64,000 nt of DNA from Nocardia aurantiaca (GCF_009708175.1 NZ_WMBB01000014.1:62001-126000), one strand, 5' to 3'. Positions 16,672 to 25,733 are shown, counted from the stretch's first letter. Notes: generated from the sequence alone by a model not told the origin. Translations and numbers: made by a program.

Positions 16672-17145
16672 TCAGCGGGCGTGGATGTGCGCCATCGGGG
16701 AGGTCGGGGGCGGGACGTCGCCGACGGGGGCGCGGAATTCCTGCAGCGCTGCAAGCACATCCACGTGGCGGGCGGCGTAGCAGCGCACCTGCGGCAGGGC
16801 GTGTGCGACCTCGCTGCGTTCGAGGGGTTCGGCATCGATGTAGCCGACCTGGTCCAGGCCCACGCCCAGGGTTTCGGCGATGCGGGTGATGGCCGCGGAC
16901 TTGCGACCCCAGCCGACCTCGACGGCGGCGAAGCGCTCGGCCACCCCGTGTCGGCGCAATCGCTCTACCGTCCAGGCCCATTCGCCGCGGGAGGCGACAG
17001 CGTGCATCACGCCGCGCTCGTTGAGGATGCGCAGCGAGCGCGCGGCCTCGGCGCGCAGCGCTCCGGCGGTGGAATCGCACACCACCCCGTCCCACAGGGT
17101 GTTGTCGCACTCCCACACAAGCAATTTCACAGTTGCGGCGTTCAT
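16672..17145 (-). CDS. FkbH-like HAD-superfamily (IIIC) protein
   Basis: A 157-residue HAD-fold protein. Motif I is LLVWECDNTLWDGVV, in which the usual first catalytic Asp of D-x-D is replaced by Glu (E-C-D). A cap-less core follows with ERGVMHAVASRGEW, WGRKSAAITRIAETLG and DQVGYIDAEPLERSEV. FkbH-like domains load glyceryl units on carrier proteins in antibiotic pathways; shorter relatives are phosphatases. AGGGGAA precedes the ATG at 17145. No carrier protein is adjacent, so its role here is unknown. Confidence 0.65.
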   Translation of the reverse strand: MNAATVKLLVWECDNTLWDGVVCDSTAGALRAEAARSLRILNERGVMHAVASRGEWAWTVERLRRHGVAERFAAVEVGWGRKSAAITRIAETLGVGLDQVGYIDAEPLERSEVAHALPQVRCYAARHVDVLAALQEFRAPVGDVPPPTSPMAHIHAR

Positions 17146-17369
17146 CGTTCCCCTGCCAGTCAGCAACCATCCGGTACCAAGGGTGCCGGACGGTCCCCTC
17201 TTTCACGAACCGCCCTGCGCGTGACATCGTAGGTGCTGTCTGGGCCAATGCACCAGCGCACGCTGATCCGGAACGCCGAAGTTCCTATCTACCCGCGAGT
17301 ACGGTGTGCGCGTAATCGCCGCTGGTAGCGTCGGATCCGGGCGGGACGGGATCGGATGGAAAGGGGCGT

Positions 17370-17912
17370 ATGCCCATGCGGCGGCGCTGGAAACTTGCGG
17401 GTGGCCCGCCCGTGCTCGCGCTGGCACTGGTACTGACCGGTTGTGGTGCGGCCGAGGATTCGCCACCGGTGGTGGTGAGTTCGCTGGGACCGGTGACGGC
17501 CACCGCGACACCCGCGCCCGCCAAACCCTTTCCGACCGCCGCCACCGCGCCGCTGAGCCCGCTGTCGAGCGCCGCGGCGGCGCCGAGCGTGGATCCGCTG
17601 GCCGATCAGGCGTTGATCGATCACACCGAATGGACCGACGATATCGACGGTCGCCGGTTGCGCATCTATCCGACCCAGGCCGGGCGCACCGATATATTCC
17701 CGGCGGCCGGCGAGCGCGCCTGGCAAGAGGTGCTGGCACTGGCGCCCGACGCCGACACCCCCGGCATGTACGACCAGTTCCGCTGTCACTGGGTGTGGGC
17801 GCGGGCGGTCGCACCGGACAAGACCAGCTGGAACATCGAGCCGTGGCGGCCCGCGGTGGGCTATGACGCGACGGTGGCGGCGATGTGCAATCCGGGCGGA
17901 CCAGAACGCTGA
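17370..17912 (+). CDS. DUF2599-type secreted lipoprotein
   Basis: A 180-residue protein. Residues 1-28 form a lipoprotein signal peptide ending in the lipobox LTGCG. A Thr/Ala/Pro-rich linker follows (about residues 30-75). The globular end with DHTEWTDDIDGRRLRIYPT, YDQFRCHWVWARAVAPDKTS and WNIEPWRPAVGY is the DUF2599 domain of actinobacterial envelope proteins. It is predicted to be anchored to the outer face of the cytoplasmic membrane; function unknown. ATGs at 17370 and 17376 are both possible; an AAAGGGG ribosome site favours either. Confidence 0.75.
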   Translation: MPMRRRWKLAGGPPVLALALVLTGCGAAEDSPPVVVSSLGPVTATATPAPAKPFPTAATAPLSPLSSAAAAPSVDPLADQALIDHTEWTDDIDGRRLRIYPTQAGRTDIFPAAGERAWQEVLALAPDADTPGMYDQFRCHWVWARAVAPDKTSWNIEPWRPAVGYDATVAAMCNPGGPER

Positions 17913-18040
17913 TCGATCCTTCGATGCGGTAACGAAGCCGTACCGACGAAACCGGTTGTCCGCGAGAATCTTCGAGCGAAACGGCAAATGTGCGTATCGT
18001 TGGTGGCGTCCAGCGCGAACTCCTGGGAGGGAGGGCACCG

Positions 18041-19318
18041 GTGCGCGCATCCGCACCCGCGACCTCTACGCCCACGCCGCCCGCCGCACGGGGACCGGCG
18101 CGCCCACCCGTGCGCAGGCTCTTTCCCGCGCTGAGCGAAACCTCCCACGTCTACCTGGATTCCGCATCCACCACCCAGAAGCCGCTGCCGGTGATCGGCG
18201 CGGTGCACCGCTATCACAGTGAGCGCACCGCCAACGCCGGCCGTGGCACCTACCCGTGGGCCTCCAGTCTGACCCGCCGGATCGAGGCGATCCGCGAGCG
18301 GACGGCCGAATTCCTCGGGGCCGCACCGGATGAGGTGGTGTTCACCGGCGGCTCGACGGCCGGTCTGAATGCGGTGGCGCTGTCGTGGGGGCTGACCAAT
18401 CTGCGCGACGGCGACGAGATCCTCTACAGCCCACGCGATCACGCGTCGAACGTGTATCCGTGGCATCATCTGCGGCAACTGCTCGGTGGGTTCGGGCGCT
18501 CGATCCGGCTGGTGCCGTATCGGGTCACCGATCTGGGCGAGGCCGATGTCGAGGATGTGGCCGCGCGGATCACCCCGCGCACCCGGTTGATCACGGCGGG
18601 GCATCTGCACCACGTCTTCGGCGCGTTGACCACCCTGGAAGAGCTGCGCGGGCGCATCGATCCGTCGATCGCGCTGTGTTTCGACTGCAGTCAGTCCGGC
18701 GGGCATCTGCCGGTGAAGGTCGAGGAACTGGACGCGGATTTCGCGGTGTTGTCCGCGCACAAGATGTTCGGAGCCCCGGGGACGGGCGTTCTGTACTGCC
18801 GCCGCAGGCGTCACGGTGAACTGGCGCCGTTTCTGCCGGGCGGGAATTCCGCGGTGTCACTGGGTGATTCGAGACTTCTGGCCGGTCCCATGCCGCAACT
18901 GCTCGAGGGCGGCACCCAGAATATCCCCGGCATCCTCGCCCTCGGCGCGGCCCTCGATGTGCTCGACGAGCTGGGCCTGGACACCATCGCCGCCCACAAT
19001 CGGGCGTTGACGCAGCGGCTGATCACGGGCCTGCGCCCTATTCCGGGGGTGGAGTTCCTGCCCGGTCCGGCGTACGCGCCGTGCGAAACCGGCTATGGGA
19101 TCGTGTCTTTCACCCTGGCCGGGATCAGCGCCACCGATCTCGGGTTCGTGCTCAGTGAACTCGGGTTCCTGGTGCGCACCGGCGCGCACTGCGTGCCCGC
19201 CCACGTGGTGTCCATGGACGAGGATTCGGTACGGGTGAGCACGCACATCTACAACACCTTCGACGAGATCGACCGGTTCACCGAGTGTGTCGCCACGATT
19301 GCCGAGGAGGTCTGCTGA
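18041..19318 (+). CDS. class V aminotransferase / cysteine desulfurase-like PLP enzyme
   Basis: A 425-residue PLP enzyme of fold type I. YLDSASTTQKP opens the domain. VFTGGSTAGLNAVAL binds phosphate, FDCSQSGGHLPV supplies the ring-contacting Asp, and LSAHKMFGAPGTGVLY contains the Schiff-base Lys. RTGAHCVPAH carries a Cys where SufS-type desulfurases have their catalytic Cys, so sulfur transfer from cysteine is plausible. The GTG at 18041 is chosen because GGGAGGGAGG lies just upstream. First gene of a four-gene operon; the next start is 2 bp after the stop. The substrate could also be another amino acid. Confidence 0.8.
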   Translation: MRASAPATSTPTPPAARGPARPPVRRLFPALSETSHVYLDSASTTQKPLPVIGAVHRYHSERTANAGRGTYPWASSLTRRIEAIRERTAEFLGAAPDEVVFTGGSTAGLNAVALSWGLTNLRDGDEILYSPRDHASNVYPWHHLRQLLGGFGRSIRLVPYRVTDLGEADVEDVAARITPRTRLITAGHLHHVFGALTTLEELRGRIDPSIALCFDCSQSGGHLPVKVEELDADFAVLSAHKMFGAPGTGVLYCRRRRHGELAPFLPGGNSAVSLGDSRLLAGPMPQLLEGGTQNIPGILALGAALDVLDELGLDTIAAHNRALTQRLITGLRPIPGVEFLPGPAYAPCETGYGIVSFTLAGISATDLGFVLSELGFLVRTGAHCVPAHVVSMDEDSVRVSTHIYNTFDEIDRFTECVATIAEEVC

Positions 19319-19320
19319 CC

Positions 19321-20577
19321 ATGACCGGCCCCGAACCCCGCTACGACCGGCGTGCCGCCTCCCGGGTGCTGGCCGCGCTGGCCCGGCCCGGACTGGGCGC
19401 TCCCCCGGTGCTGCCGCCGCCACGGCGTATCGAATATACCTGCGCGGCACTGCAATCGGAGCCCGGCTCCCATCTGACGCTGTCGCAGCGACTGTATCTG
19501 GAGCGGTTCATGCGCCCGTGCCGCGCCGATCAGGTGACCAGCGCGACGCATCGCATCGCCTGGACCGACAGCCACGGTATCCCCAACACCGGGCACTATC
19601 GCGCGGGTGGGCTGGGCCCGATCGTACCCATCGCCATGCGGGAGACAGTGCTCACGCTGTGGCACGCCCTGCGGGCCGATACCGCGCTGGCCCAGCGCAT
19701 ATCGGAGCTGAGCCCGCGCGACGAGGCGGTGCTCGAGGGCACCACCACCGATCACGAGCCACTCGAGATCTTCCGGGTGGGCATCGAGGCGGCGGGGCGG
19801 GCACTGGCACAGCACGCGTTGCTGGCACGATGGACGCCGTATCGGACCCCGGCCGAATTCGCGGTCGGGATGCGGGATTCGGGGATCTACTCCGCGGTGG
19901 CGACCCGCTGGTACTGGGAGTTGCAGGCCTCCAGCTACCGGCGCGGCATGATCGCGGTGACCCTGGCCACCCAACCCGATGGGACCGTGCGGTATTCGGC
20001 GGAGACGGTGGCGACGCTGCGCGCCATGAAGGACATGACCATCGAGGACGCACACCGCGTCATGCGCCGCGCCACCCATGCCGAGGGGTTGAGCGTGGCG
20101 GCGGCCATCGCCAAGTATCACGACGAGCTGGATCTGATCTCGCGCCAGTACGCGCTGCTGGCGCCCGGGACGCGTCCGGCCTGCCTGGCGGCCATGCCCC
20201 ACCAGCTCGACGGGGAGCATTACAGCATTCTGCCGGTGGTCATCGACACGTTCACCGACCTGTTCACTCGCATCGCCGACCTGGTCACCATCGCGCGGGT
20301 GGCGGACGAAACCGGCTCGGAGAACGGGGAACTCGCCGCCGAAGACCGCGTGTTCTATGTGCCGGACATGAACTGTAAGCACTGCGTGCGCACCATCACC
20401 GGGGTGTTGGAGTCGATGAGCATCGGCGTGCAGGACATCGATTTGATCAGCAAGCGGGTGGTGGCCGAATTCCGCAGCCCCCGCAATCGGCACCGCGCCT
20501 TCGAGGCACTGCGCGACAGCGGCTACAACCCGACCCTGGTCACCCCCGCGCCCGCGACCAGCGAAACCGCGGTATGA
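19321..20577 (+). CDS. uncharacterised protein with C-terminal heavy-metal-associated (HMA) domain
   Basis: A 418-residue protein. Residues 1-340 are helical and match no family I recognise; landmarks are YLERFMRPCRADQVTSATHR, TRWYWELQASSYRRGM and a helix-rich segment with DMTIEDAHRVMRRATHAEG. Residues 345-410 form an HMA domain with the metal site MNCKHC in VPDMNCKHCVRTITGVLESM and a closing DSGYNP. A Cu(I)- or Zn-binding role is inferred from that motif. It overlaps the following PLP gene by 4 bp. GAGGAGG at the end of the previous gene serves as its ribosome site. Confidence 0.75.
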   Translation: MTGPEPRYDRRAASRVLAALARPGLGAPPVLPPPRRIEYTCAALQSEPGSHLTLSQRLYLERFMRPCRADQVTSATHRIAWTDSHGIPNTGHYRAGGLGPIVPIAMRETVLTLWHALRADTALAQRISELSPRDEAVLEGTTTDHEPLEIFRVGIEAAGRALAQHALLARWTPYRTPAEFAVGMRDSGIYSAVATRWYWELQASSYRRGMIAVTLATQPDGTVRYSAETVATLRAMKDMTIEDAHRVMRRATHAEGLSVAAAIAKYHDELDLISRQYALLAPGTRPACLAAMPHQLDGEHYSILPVVIDTFTDLFTRIADLVTIARVADETGSENGELAAEDRVFYVPDMNCKHCVRTITGVLESMSIGVQDIDLISKRVVAEFRSPRNRHRAFEALRDSGYNPTLVTPAPATSETAV

Positions 20578-21995
20578 CGGCTGCCGCATCGCCGGGACTG
20601 CCGGCGAAGATGCATGCGCTGGTGCGGGAGTTCATAGCCGCGCCGGGTGCGGTGGAGGACGCGGTCACCGAGTTCGGGTCGCCCGCGCATCTGGTGTTTC
20701 CGCAGGTGTTCGCGGACAACCTGGAGCGATTGCGGGCGGTGCTGGGGGCGCGGGTGCCGGGCTTCCGGATCTGCTATGCGCACAAGGTGAATCAGTCACG
20801 GGCGTTCGTGGCGACGGCGCGGGCCGCGGGGATCGGGATCGACGTGGCCTCGGCGGCGGAGCTGGACAGTGCGCTGAAGGCGGGGTTCGGACCGGAGCGG
20901 ATCGAGGTGACCGGACCCAAGGGCGAGGGATTCGTGCGGGAGCTGCTGGGCAGCGGGGTCACGATCAACGTGGACAATCTGTGGGAGCTGGAACGCATTG
21001 CGGCGCTGGCGCAGACGCGAGTGCCCGTACTGGTGCGGGTATGCGGGTTCTCGGGCACTCCGGTGAGCCGGTTCGGGGTGCCGTTGGCGCGCGTGGACGC
21101 GGTGCTCGAACTGCTGGCGGCACGGCGGGACCGGATCGACTTCCGCGGGTTCGCCTTTCATCTGGATTCGGGTGAACCGGCCGAACGTGTGCGGGCGGTG
21201 GAGACTTGCCTGGTGTTGACCGAACGTGCGTACGCGGCGGGGCTTTCGCCGTCGGTGATCGATATCGGTGGCGGGTTCCGGCAGGTGTTCACCGCGGACG
21301 CGGACGCGTTCGATGCGTACGTGCACGCGCTGCGGGAATCCCTGATGGGTCGCGGGGAGCCGATGACATGGGGCGGCAACACCTTCGGTTTCCATCTCGA
21401 CGACGGCGCCGTGCACGGGACGCCAGTTTTTCACAAGTACGCCAACATTGTCAGCGCCGACCGGATGCTCGCGGACCTGCTGGATACGGGCCTGGATTCC
21501 CAGGGTGGCCGGACATTTGCACAGACGGTTGGGGAGAACCTGCTCGATGTCTGGCTGGAGCCGGGCAAGGCACTGGTCGACCATGCCGGAATCACCGTGG
21601 GGCGGGTGGAGTTCGTGAAGGAGACCGCCGATGGCAACACGCTGGTGAATCTGGACCTGAGCCGCGACGCCGTCACCCCGGCCGATCAGGAGGTGATGGT
21701 GGACCCGATCCTGGTGCCCGCCCGCGCCGCGACGGGCCCGAATTCCGGTGTGGTGGGGGTGTTCCTGGCCGGGCGGCTGTGCCTGGAGCGGGATCTGATC
21801 ACCAACCACAAGGTGTGGCTGCCGCGGTTGCCCGCGCCCGGGGACCTCGTCGTGTTCCCCAATACCGCTGCCTACCACATGGATTTGTCGGCAGCGCGTG
21901 CCTCGATGCATCCGGTGCCGCCGAAACTGGCGGTGGCGCGGCGATCCGGGACGTTTTCGGTGTGCCGCGACGTTGACTGGCACGAGGTGCACTGA
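20574..21995 (+). CDS. type III PLP decarboxylase-like enzyme (Y4yA-like)
   Basis: A 473-residue fold type III PLP enzyme. The Schiff-base Lys lies in ICYAHKVNQSRAFVATARAA. DVASAAELDSALKAGFGPER and the phosphate-binding DIGGGFRQVFTADAD match ornithine/diaminopimelate decarboxylases, and the C-terminal beta domain (NSGVVGVFLAGRLCLERDLI) includes the partner Cys position of the family. The overall layout resembles Y4yA-family proteins rather than LysA. It may decarboxylate an amino-acid conjugate, as SbnH does in staphyloferrin B assembly; that is inference. Coupled by 4-bp and 1-bp overlaps to its neighbours. Confidence 0.8.
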   Translation: MTAAASPGLPAKMHALVREFIAAPGAVEDAVTEFGSPAHLVFPQVFADNLERLRAVLGARVPGFRICYAHKVNQSRAFVATARAAGIGIDVASAAELDSALKAGFGPERIEVTGPKGEGFVRELLGSGVTINVDNLWELERIAALAQTRVPVLVRVCGFSGTPVSRFGVPLARVDAVLELLAARRDRIDFRGFAFHLDSGEPAERVRAVETCLVLTERAYAAGLSPSVIDIGGGFRQVFTADADAFDAYVHALRESLMGRGEPMTWGGNTFGFHLDDGAVHGTPVFHKYANIVSADRMLADLLDTGLDSQGGRTFAQTVGENLLDVWLEPGKALVDHAGITVGRVEFVKETADGNTLVNLDLSRDAVTPADQEVMVDPILVPARAATGPNSGVVGVFLAGRLCLERDLITNHKVWLPRLPAPGDLVVFPNTAAYHMDLSAARASMHPVPPKLAVARRSGTFSVCRDVDWHEVH

Positions 21996-23329
21996 TGCGC
22001 TACGACCACATCACCGAGCTGATCGGCAATACCCCGCTGCTGCGACTGGATCTGGCCGCGCACGGGATCGGGCACGTGGAGCTCTACGCCAAACTCGAGT
22101 TCTACAACCCGTTCGGGTCGGTGAAGGACAGGGTGGCCTGGGCCATGATCCGCGACGACCTGGACGACATCGTCGCGCGCGAGCAGACGCTGATCGAGGC
22201 GTCGAGCGGCAATACCGCCAAGGCGCTGCGCATTCTGGCGTCCGTGCACGGGATCGGGCTGCGCGCGGTCACCAATCGGATCAAGGTCGCCGAGGTGCGA
22301 GAACTGTTGCAGCTGTTGGGCACCGACATCGAAGAACTGCCCGGATTGTCGGAATGCCCGGATCCGACCGCGCCCAACGACGTGTACTCGGTCATCGAAT
22401 CCACCATGGCCCGCACGCCGGGGGCCTGGTATCACCCGTCGCAGTACACCAGCGAGAAGAATATCGAGGCGCATCATCACGGGACGGGCCGTGAAATCCA
22501 CGAGGATCTGGCGCGCGACGGCATCACCCGGGTCGACTATCTCATCGGCGGGCTGGGCACCACCGGGTCGACGCGTGGCACGGCGATGTTTCTGCGCAAA
22601 CACAATCCGGAGTTGAAGACCATCGCGGTGGTGTCCGAGCGCGGCGATTTCATTCCCGGCATCCGGTCGGAGACCGAGATGTGGGACGTGGGCCTGTTCC
22701 AGCCCGATTTCTACGACCGCATCATGACCGTCGAGGCCGGGCGCGCGGTGGACGCCACACTCGAACTGGCCACCGCGCACGGTGTGCTCGCCGGACCGAC
22801 CAGCGGTGCGACCTACGCCGCGGCCCTGGATTTCCTGAAGACCGTCGATGCGCCTGCCGCCCAGTCGGATCCGCTGGTCGCGGTGATCATCGTCTGCGAC
22901 CGCCTGGAACCATACCTGTCCTATATCCGCAAGCGCCGCCCGGAACTGTTCGGCAAACCAGGCCGCGCACCCGCCCCCACCGCGGACGAACTCGCGGCGA
23001 CGCCGACCCTGTCCCCCGACGGGCTCGAGGATCTGGATCGCACGGCCCGACCGACGATCGTCGACACCCGTGGTGCGATGGCCTATCGCATCGCGCACGT
23101 GCCCGGCGCTGTGAACATCCGCGATGACCACCTCGATGACATGCTCACCCAGGGCGTCCCGTTCTCCCGTTCCCGCCCCGTGGTTTTCGTGTGCCCGGTC
23201 GGCGAGGTGTCATTGCGCTTCGCGGCCCTGGCCCGCCGCGCCGGGTTCGACGCCTACAGCCTCGCCGGCGGTATCACGGCGTGGCGTGACGCGGGCAGGC
23301 CGATGGAGTCCACACCGCGCCCCGAATGA
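21995..23329 (+). CDS. cysteine-synthase-like PLP enzyme fused to a rhodanese domain
   Basis: A 444-residue fusion. Residues 1-320 form a fold type II PLP enzyme: ELIGNTPLLRLD, the Lys motif NPFGSVKDRVAW, IEASSGNTAKALR and GGLGTTGSTRGTA. Residues 340-440 form a rhodanese domain (TIVDTRGAMAYRIAHVPGAV, active-site loop VFVCPVGEVS with Cys, then LAGGITAWRDAGRPM). The combination suggests use of a persulfide or a sulfur nucleophile in a beta-replacement reaction. Alternatives are a SbnA-like synthase of a diamino acid. Last gene of the operon; its ATG shares one base with the previous stop. Confidence 0.85.
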   Translation: MRYDHITELIGNTPLLRLDLAAHGIGHVELYAKLEFYNPFGSVKDRVAWAMIRDDLDDIVAREQTLIEASSGNTAKALRILASVHGIGLRAVTNRIKVAEVRELLQLLGTDIEELPGLSECPDPTAPNDVYSVIESTMARTPGAWYHPSQYTSEKNIEAHHHGTGREIHEDLARDGITRVDYLIGGLGTTGSTRGTAMFLRKHNPELKTIAVVSERGDFIPGIRSETEMWDVGLFQPDFYDRIMTVEAGRAVDATLELATAHGVLAGPTSGATYAAALDFLKTVDAPAAQSDPLVAVIIVCDRLEPYLSYIRKRRPELFGKPGRAPAPTADELAATPTLSPDGLEDLDRTARPTIVDTRGAMAYRIAHVPGAVNIRDDHLDDMLTQGVPFSRSRPVVFVCPVGEVSLRFAALARRAGFDAYSLAGGITAWRDAGRPMESTPRPE

Positions 23330-23646
23330 GCTGTGGGATGGCCACCTGCGGCTCGACCACGGCCGGACGGGAGCCTGCCTGCCTGGGCTGTGTATCTCGT
23401 CGTTGTCGGTGTCGCTGGATCGGTGGTGTCACGCTGCGAGGGATCCCGGTGGTAACCGCGCGGAGAACAGCGACCATGGGTTCGCGGAGGACCTCGAAGA
23501 CCTCTAGGGAATGGCCGCGAGCGGGGCGGAGACGGTCGGGCGCGGTGTTGCGCTGAGCAATCGCCCTACAGAACACCACTGCGCCCGGTGACGTCGTTCG
23601 TACTGTGCACTCCATGGCAGCTTCGGGATCCGTGTTCGGTGACAGT
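23330..23646. other. 317-bp region without a supported gene
   Basis: This lies between the PLP operon and the convergent monooxygenase gene. Reading frames are short, Arg/Thr-rich and unlike known proteins. No strong terminator stem is evident. Confidence 0.4.
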
Positions 23647-24756
23647 TCAGCCAGGTTGGAAGAAGGCGAGCATTCTCCGGCTGGCGTCCGGCGAGGTCAG
23701 GATTTCCTGGATGCGTGTGGACATCCGGGCGGCAGCGCTGGTGCGTTCGAACATCTCGCGTTCGTATTCCTTGACGGCGGTGGGAAAGTCGTCCGGGTGC
23801 GCGGCCAGCGCGAGACCGAGCAAGGCGCCGTCGAGCAGTGCCATATTGGCGCCCTCTCCCACCGGTGGCATCAGGTGCGCGGCATCGCCGAGCAGCGTGA
23901 CGTCTGGCGTCGACGGCCAGGTCAGGCCGACCGGGAGAGCGGTGATCGACCGCGGCACGATCGTGTCGTCGCAGGCCGCGATCAGCGCGGTGAACCGTGA
24001 GTCCCAGCCGGGGAGCAGCTCGATCAGCCGCGCCCGGGCGGCGGCCGGGTCGTCGAATGGGATCCCACTGGTAGCGAGCCAGTCCTCGGCGGTGTTGTAG
24101 AAGCTGAGGCCGATGCGAACGCGGCCGTCGCCGTTGCGCTGCGCCGCCAGGGATAGTCCATTGCCGAGCACCCAGTAGTTGCCGCGCCCGACCATCGCCG
24201 CGAGGTCGGGATGGGTGCGGTCGATGTCGGGAATGCCGACCTCGATGACGTTCTGGCCGATATGCGCCGGGCGGGCGTCGGTGAGCAGCGCGCGGACCCG
24301 GGACTGCGCGCCGTCCGCGCCGACCAGCAGGTCATACGTCGCACTGCTGCCGTCGGCGAAGTGCAGCAGGCCGTTGTCAGCGGATCTGAACGCGCGGCCC
24401 CAACGCACCATGTCTTCGGGGAGGGAGTCCAGCAGAAGGTTGCGCAGATCCGCGCGGTCGACCTCGGGGCGGTCGAACGGGGCGTCGTCGGGCGTGTCCT
24501 CCTGGAGCAGCAAGGTGCCATCCGGCTCCAGAAGGCGCATGTCCTGCCCTTCACCACGGGCGATCGCGTGGAACCGATCGATCAGGCCGGCCTCACGCAG
24601 CGCCCGCTGCCCGGAATGTATGTCGAGCATGCCGCCCTGACCACGCGCGTCGCGCGAGAGTTCGCGTTCGTACACGACGGCGTCGATGCCGTTCACGTGC
24701 AACAACCTGGCGAGGGTCAAGCCGCCCAGCCCGGCTCCGACGATGGTGATGGTCAT
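23647..24756 (-). CDS. FAD-dependent monooxygenase (TetX/PHBH family)
   Basis: A 369-residue flavoprotein. MTITIVGAGLGGLTLARLLH is the N-terminal FAD motif, DLLVGADGAQSRVRALL carries the DG motif and VTLLGDAAHLMPPVGEGANM the GD motif. This is the class A hydroxylase set found in TetX-like enzymes, which use NAD(P)H and O2 to hydroxylate aromatics or antibiotics. GGGGCG upstream supports the ATG at 24756; 12 further codons in frame overlap the operator. Divergent from a TetR gene, with two operator-like sites between. Confidence 0.85.
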   Translation of the reverse strand: MTITIVGAGLGGLTLARLLHVNGIDAVVYERELSRDARGQGGMLDIHSGQRALREAGLIDRFHAIARGEGQDMRLLEPDGTLLLQEDTPDDAPFDRPEVDRADLRNLLLDSLPEDMVRWGRAFRSADNGLLHFADGSSATYDLLVGADGAQSRVRALLTDARPAHIGQNVIEVGIPDIDRTHPDLAAMVGRGNYWVLGNGLSLAAQRNGDGRVRIGLSFYNTAEDWLATSGIPFDDPAAARARLIELLPGWDSRFTALIAACDDTIVPRSITALPVGLTWPSTPDVTLLGDAAHLMPPVGEGANMALLDGALLGLALAAHPDDFPTAVKEYEREMFERTSAAARMSTRIQEILTSPDASRRMLAFFQPG

Positions 24757-24769
24757 GGTCGCCCCTTCG

Positions 24770-24797
24770 ATACACTGAATTATCCAATACACTGTAT
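24770..24797. promoter_or_regulatory. tandem TetR operator sites
   Basis: ATACACTGTAT (24787-24797) is a perfect 11-bp dyad (ATACA-C-TGTAT). ATACACTGAAT (24770-24780) is a one-base variant 17 bp away. Both lie between the divergent monooxygenase (24756) and TetR (24825) starts in an unusually AT-rich patch. They are the likely binding sites of the adjacent TetR protein. Confidence 0.65.
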
Positions 24798-24824
24798 CGA
24801 AGCATGCGATGTATCGTCAGGGTC

Positions 24825-25505
24825 ATGTTGGTGTGGGAGAGGCCAGAGCCACCGGATCGACCGGTGCCGGCCCCACTGAGCCGGGAGCGGATCGTAGGAG
24901 CGGCGATCCGGCTGGCGGACGCGGACGGGCTGGCGGCGGTGTCGCTACGGAAAGTCGCCGCCGCACTGGACGTGGGGCCGATGCGGCTCTACGGCTACAT
25001 CGCCACCAAGGAGGAGTTGCTCGACCTGATGGTCGATGCGGTCTACGCCGAGATCCGACCGGCCGGAGACGGTTGGCGAGAGGTGCTACGGTCCCTCGCC
25101 GAAACCACCCGGCAGGCGGTTCACCAGCACGAATGGCTTGCCGACCTGATCGGCGGGCGGCCCCAGCTCGGGCCGCACGCGCTGGCCAGAGGAGAGGCCG
25201 TGGTGGCCGCGATGGCCGGCGTCGATGTGGACACCGTCATGCCGGTGGTCGACGCGGTCAATGCGTACGTGATCGGCGCGGTGCGCCGGGAGATCACCGA
25301 GCAGCGCGCCGAGCGAGCCACCGGGATGGACCAGAGACAGTGGCAGGCCGCCTTCGGGCCCTATCTGGAACGGGCCTTCGCAACCGGCCGATTCCCCGCG
25401 CTGTCCGCGGTCATCCACGACGGCGCGCACCTGGACGCCGACCAGACCTTCCGCATGGGCCTCGACTTCCTCCTCGACGGCATCCACGCCCACATCTCGA
25501 GCTGA
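24825..25505 (+). CDS. TetR/AcrR-family regulator
   Basis: A 226-residue repressor. The DNA-binding domain is RERIVGAAIRLADADGLAAV, SLRKVAAALDVGPMRLYGYI and TKEELLDLMVDAV. The C-terminal region (EWLADLIGGRPQLGPHALAR, DQTFRMGLDFLLDGIHAHI) matches the TetR C-terminal type 1 domain, as in regulators of tetracycline or drug genes. ATGs at 24804 and 24825 are possible; 24825 leaves the operators free. It probably represses the divergent monooxygenase and itself. Confidence 0.85.
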   Translation: MLVWERPEPPDRPVPAPLSRERIVGAAIRLADADGLAAVSLRKVAAALDVGPMRLYGYIATKEELLDLMVDAVYAEIRPAGDGWREVLRSLAETTRQAVHQHEWLADLIGGRPQLGPHALARGEAVVAAMAGVDVDTVMPVVDAVNAYVIGAVRREITEQRAERATGMDQRQWQAAFGPYLERAFATGRFPALSAVIHDGAHLDADQTFRMGLDFLLDGIHAHISS

Positions 25506-25569
25506 CACACAGCCGAGGCACCGGACAGCGCCGCCCGTGGCACCGACTCGGCGTTGACGCGCCCGAACC

Positions 25570-25713
25570 TCAGCGACCCGCCAACCTGAGCAGGTCGGCG
25601 TCGTGCTCGCTGATCATCCCCCGCGTGTGCCGGTCCGCTCGACGACGACCAGCCGGCAGCGCGGCCTCGCTCGCCCGTATCAGCGGCCAATAGTGGTCGA
25701 TGTCAACATGCAT
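25570..25713 (-). CDS. small hypothetical protein (47 aa), possibly truncated
   Basis: ATG at 25713 follows GGGGGAACG, a good ribosome site. The product begins MHVDIDHYWPLIRASEAALP, like the N terminus of DUF4240-type proteins (M.. D..YW.LI), but stops after 47 residues, which suggests a shortened gene. Confidence rests on the start signal and composition only. Confidence 0.4.
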   Translation of the reverse strand: MHVDIDHYWPLIRASEAALPAGRRRADRHTRGMISEHDADLLRLAGR

Positions 25714-25733
25714 CGTTCCCCCGCCACCGAATC

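Noticed and set aside
23326..23556. Small gene overlapping the end of the cysteine-synthase/rhodanese gene (ATGA)
   Set aside because: The overlap looks attractive, but the product is Arg/Thr/Ser-rich with no ribosome site and no similarity to anything recognisable.
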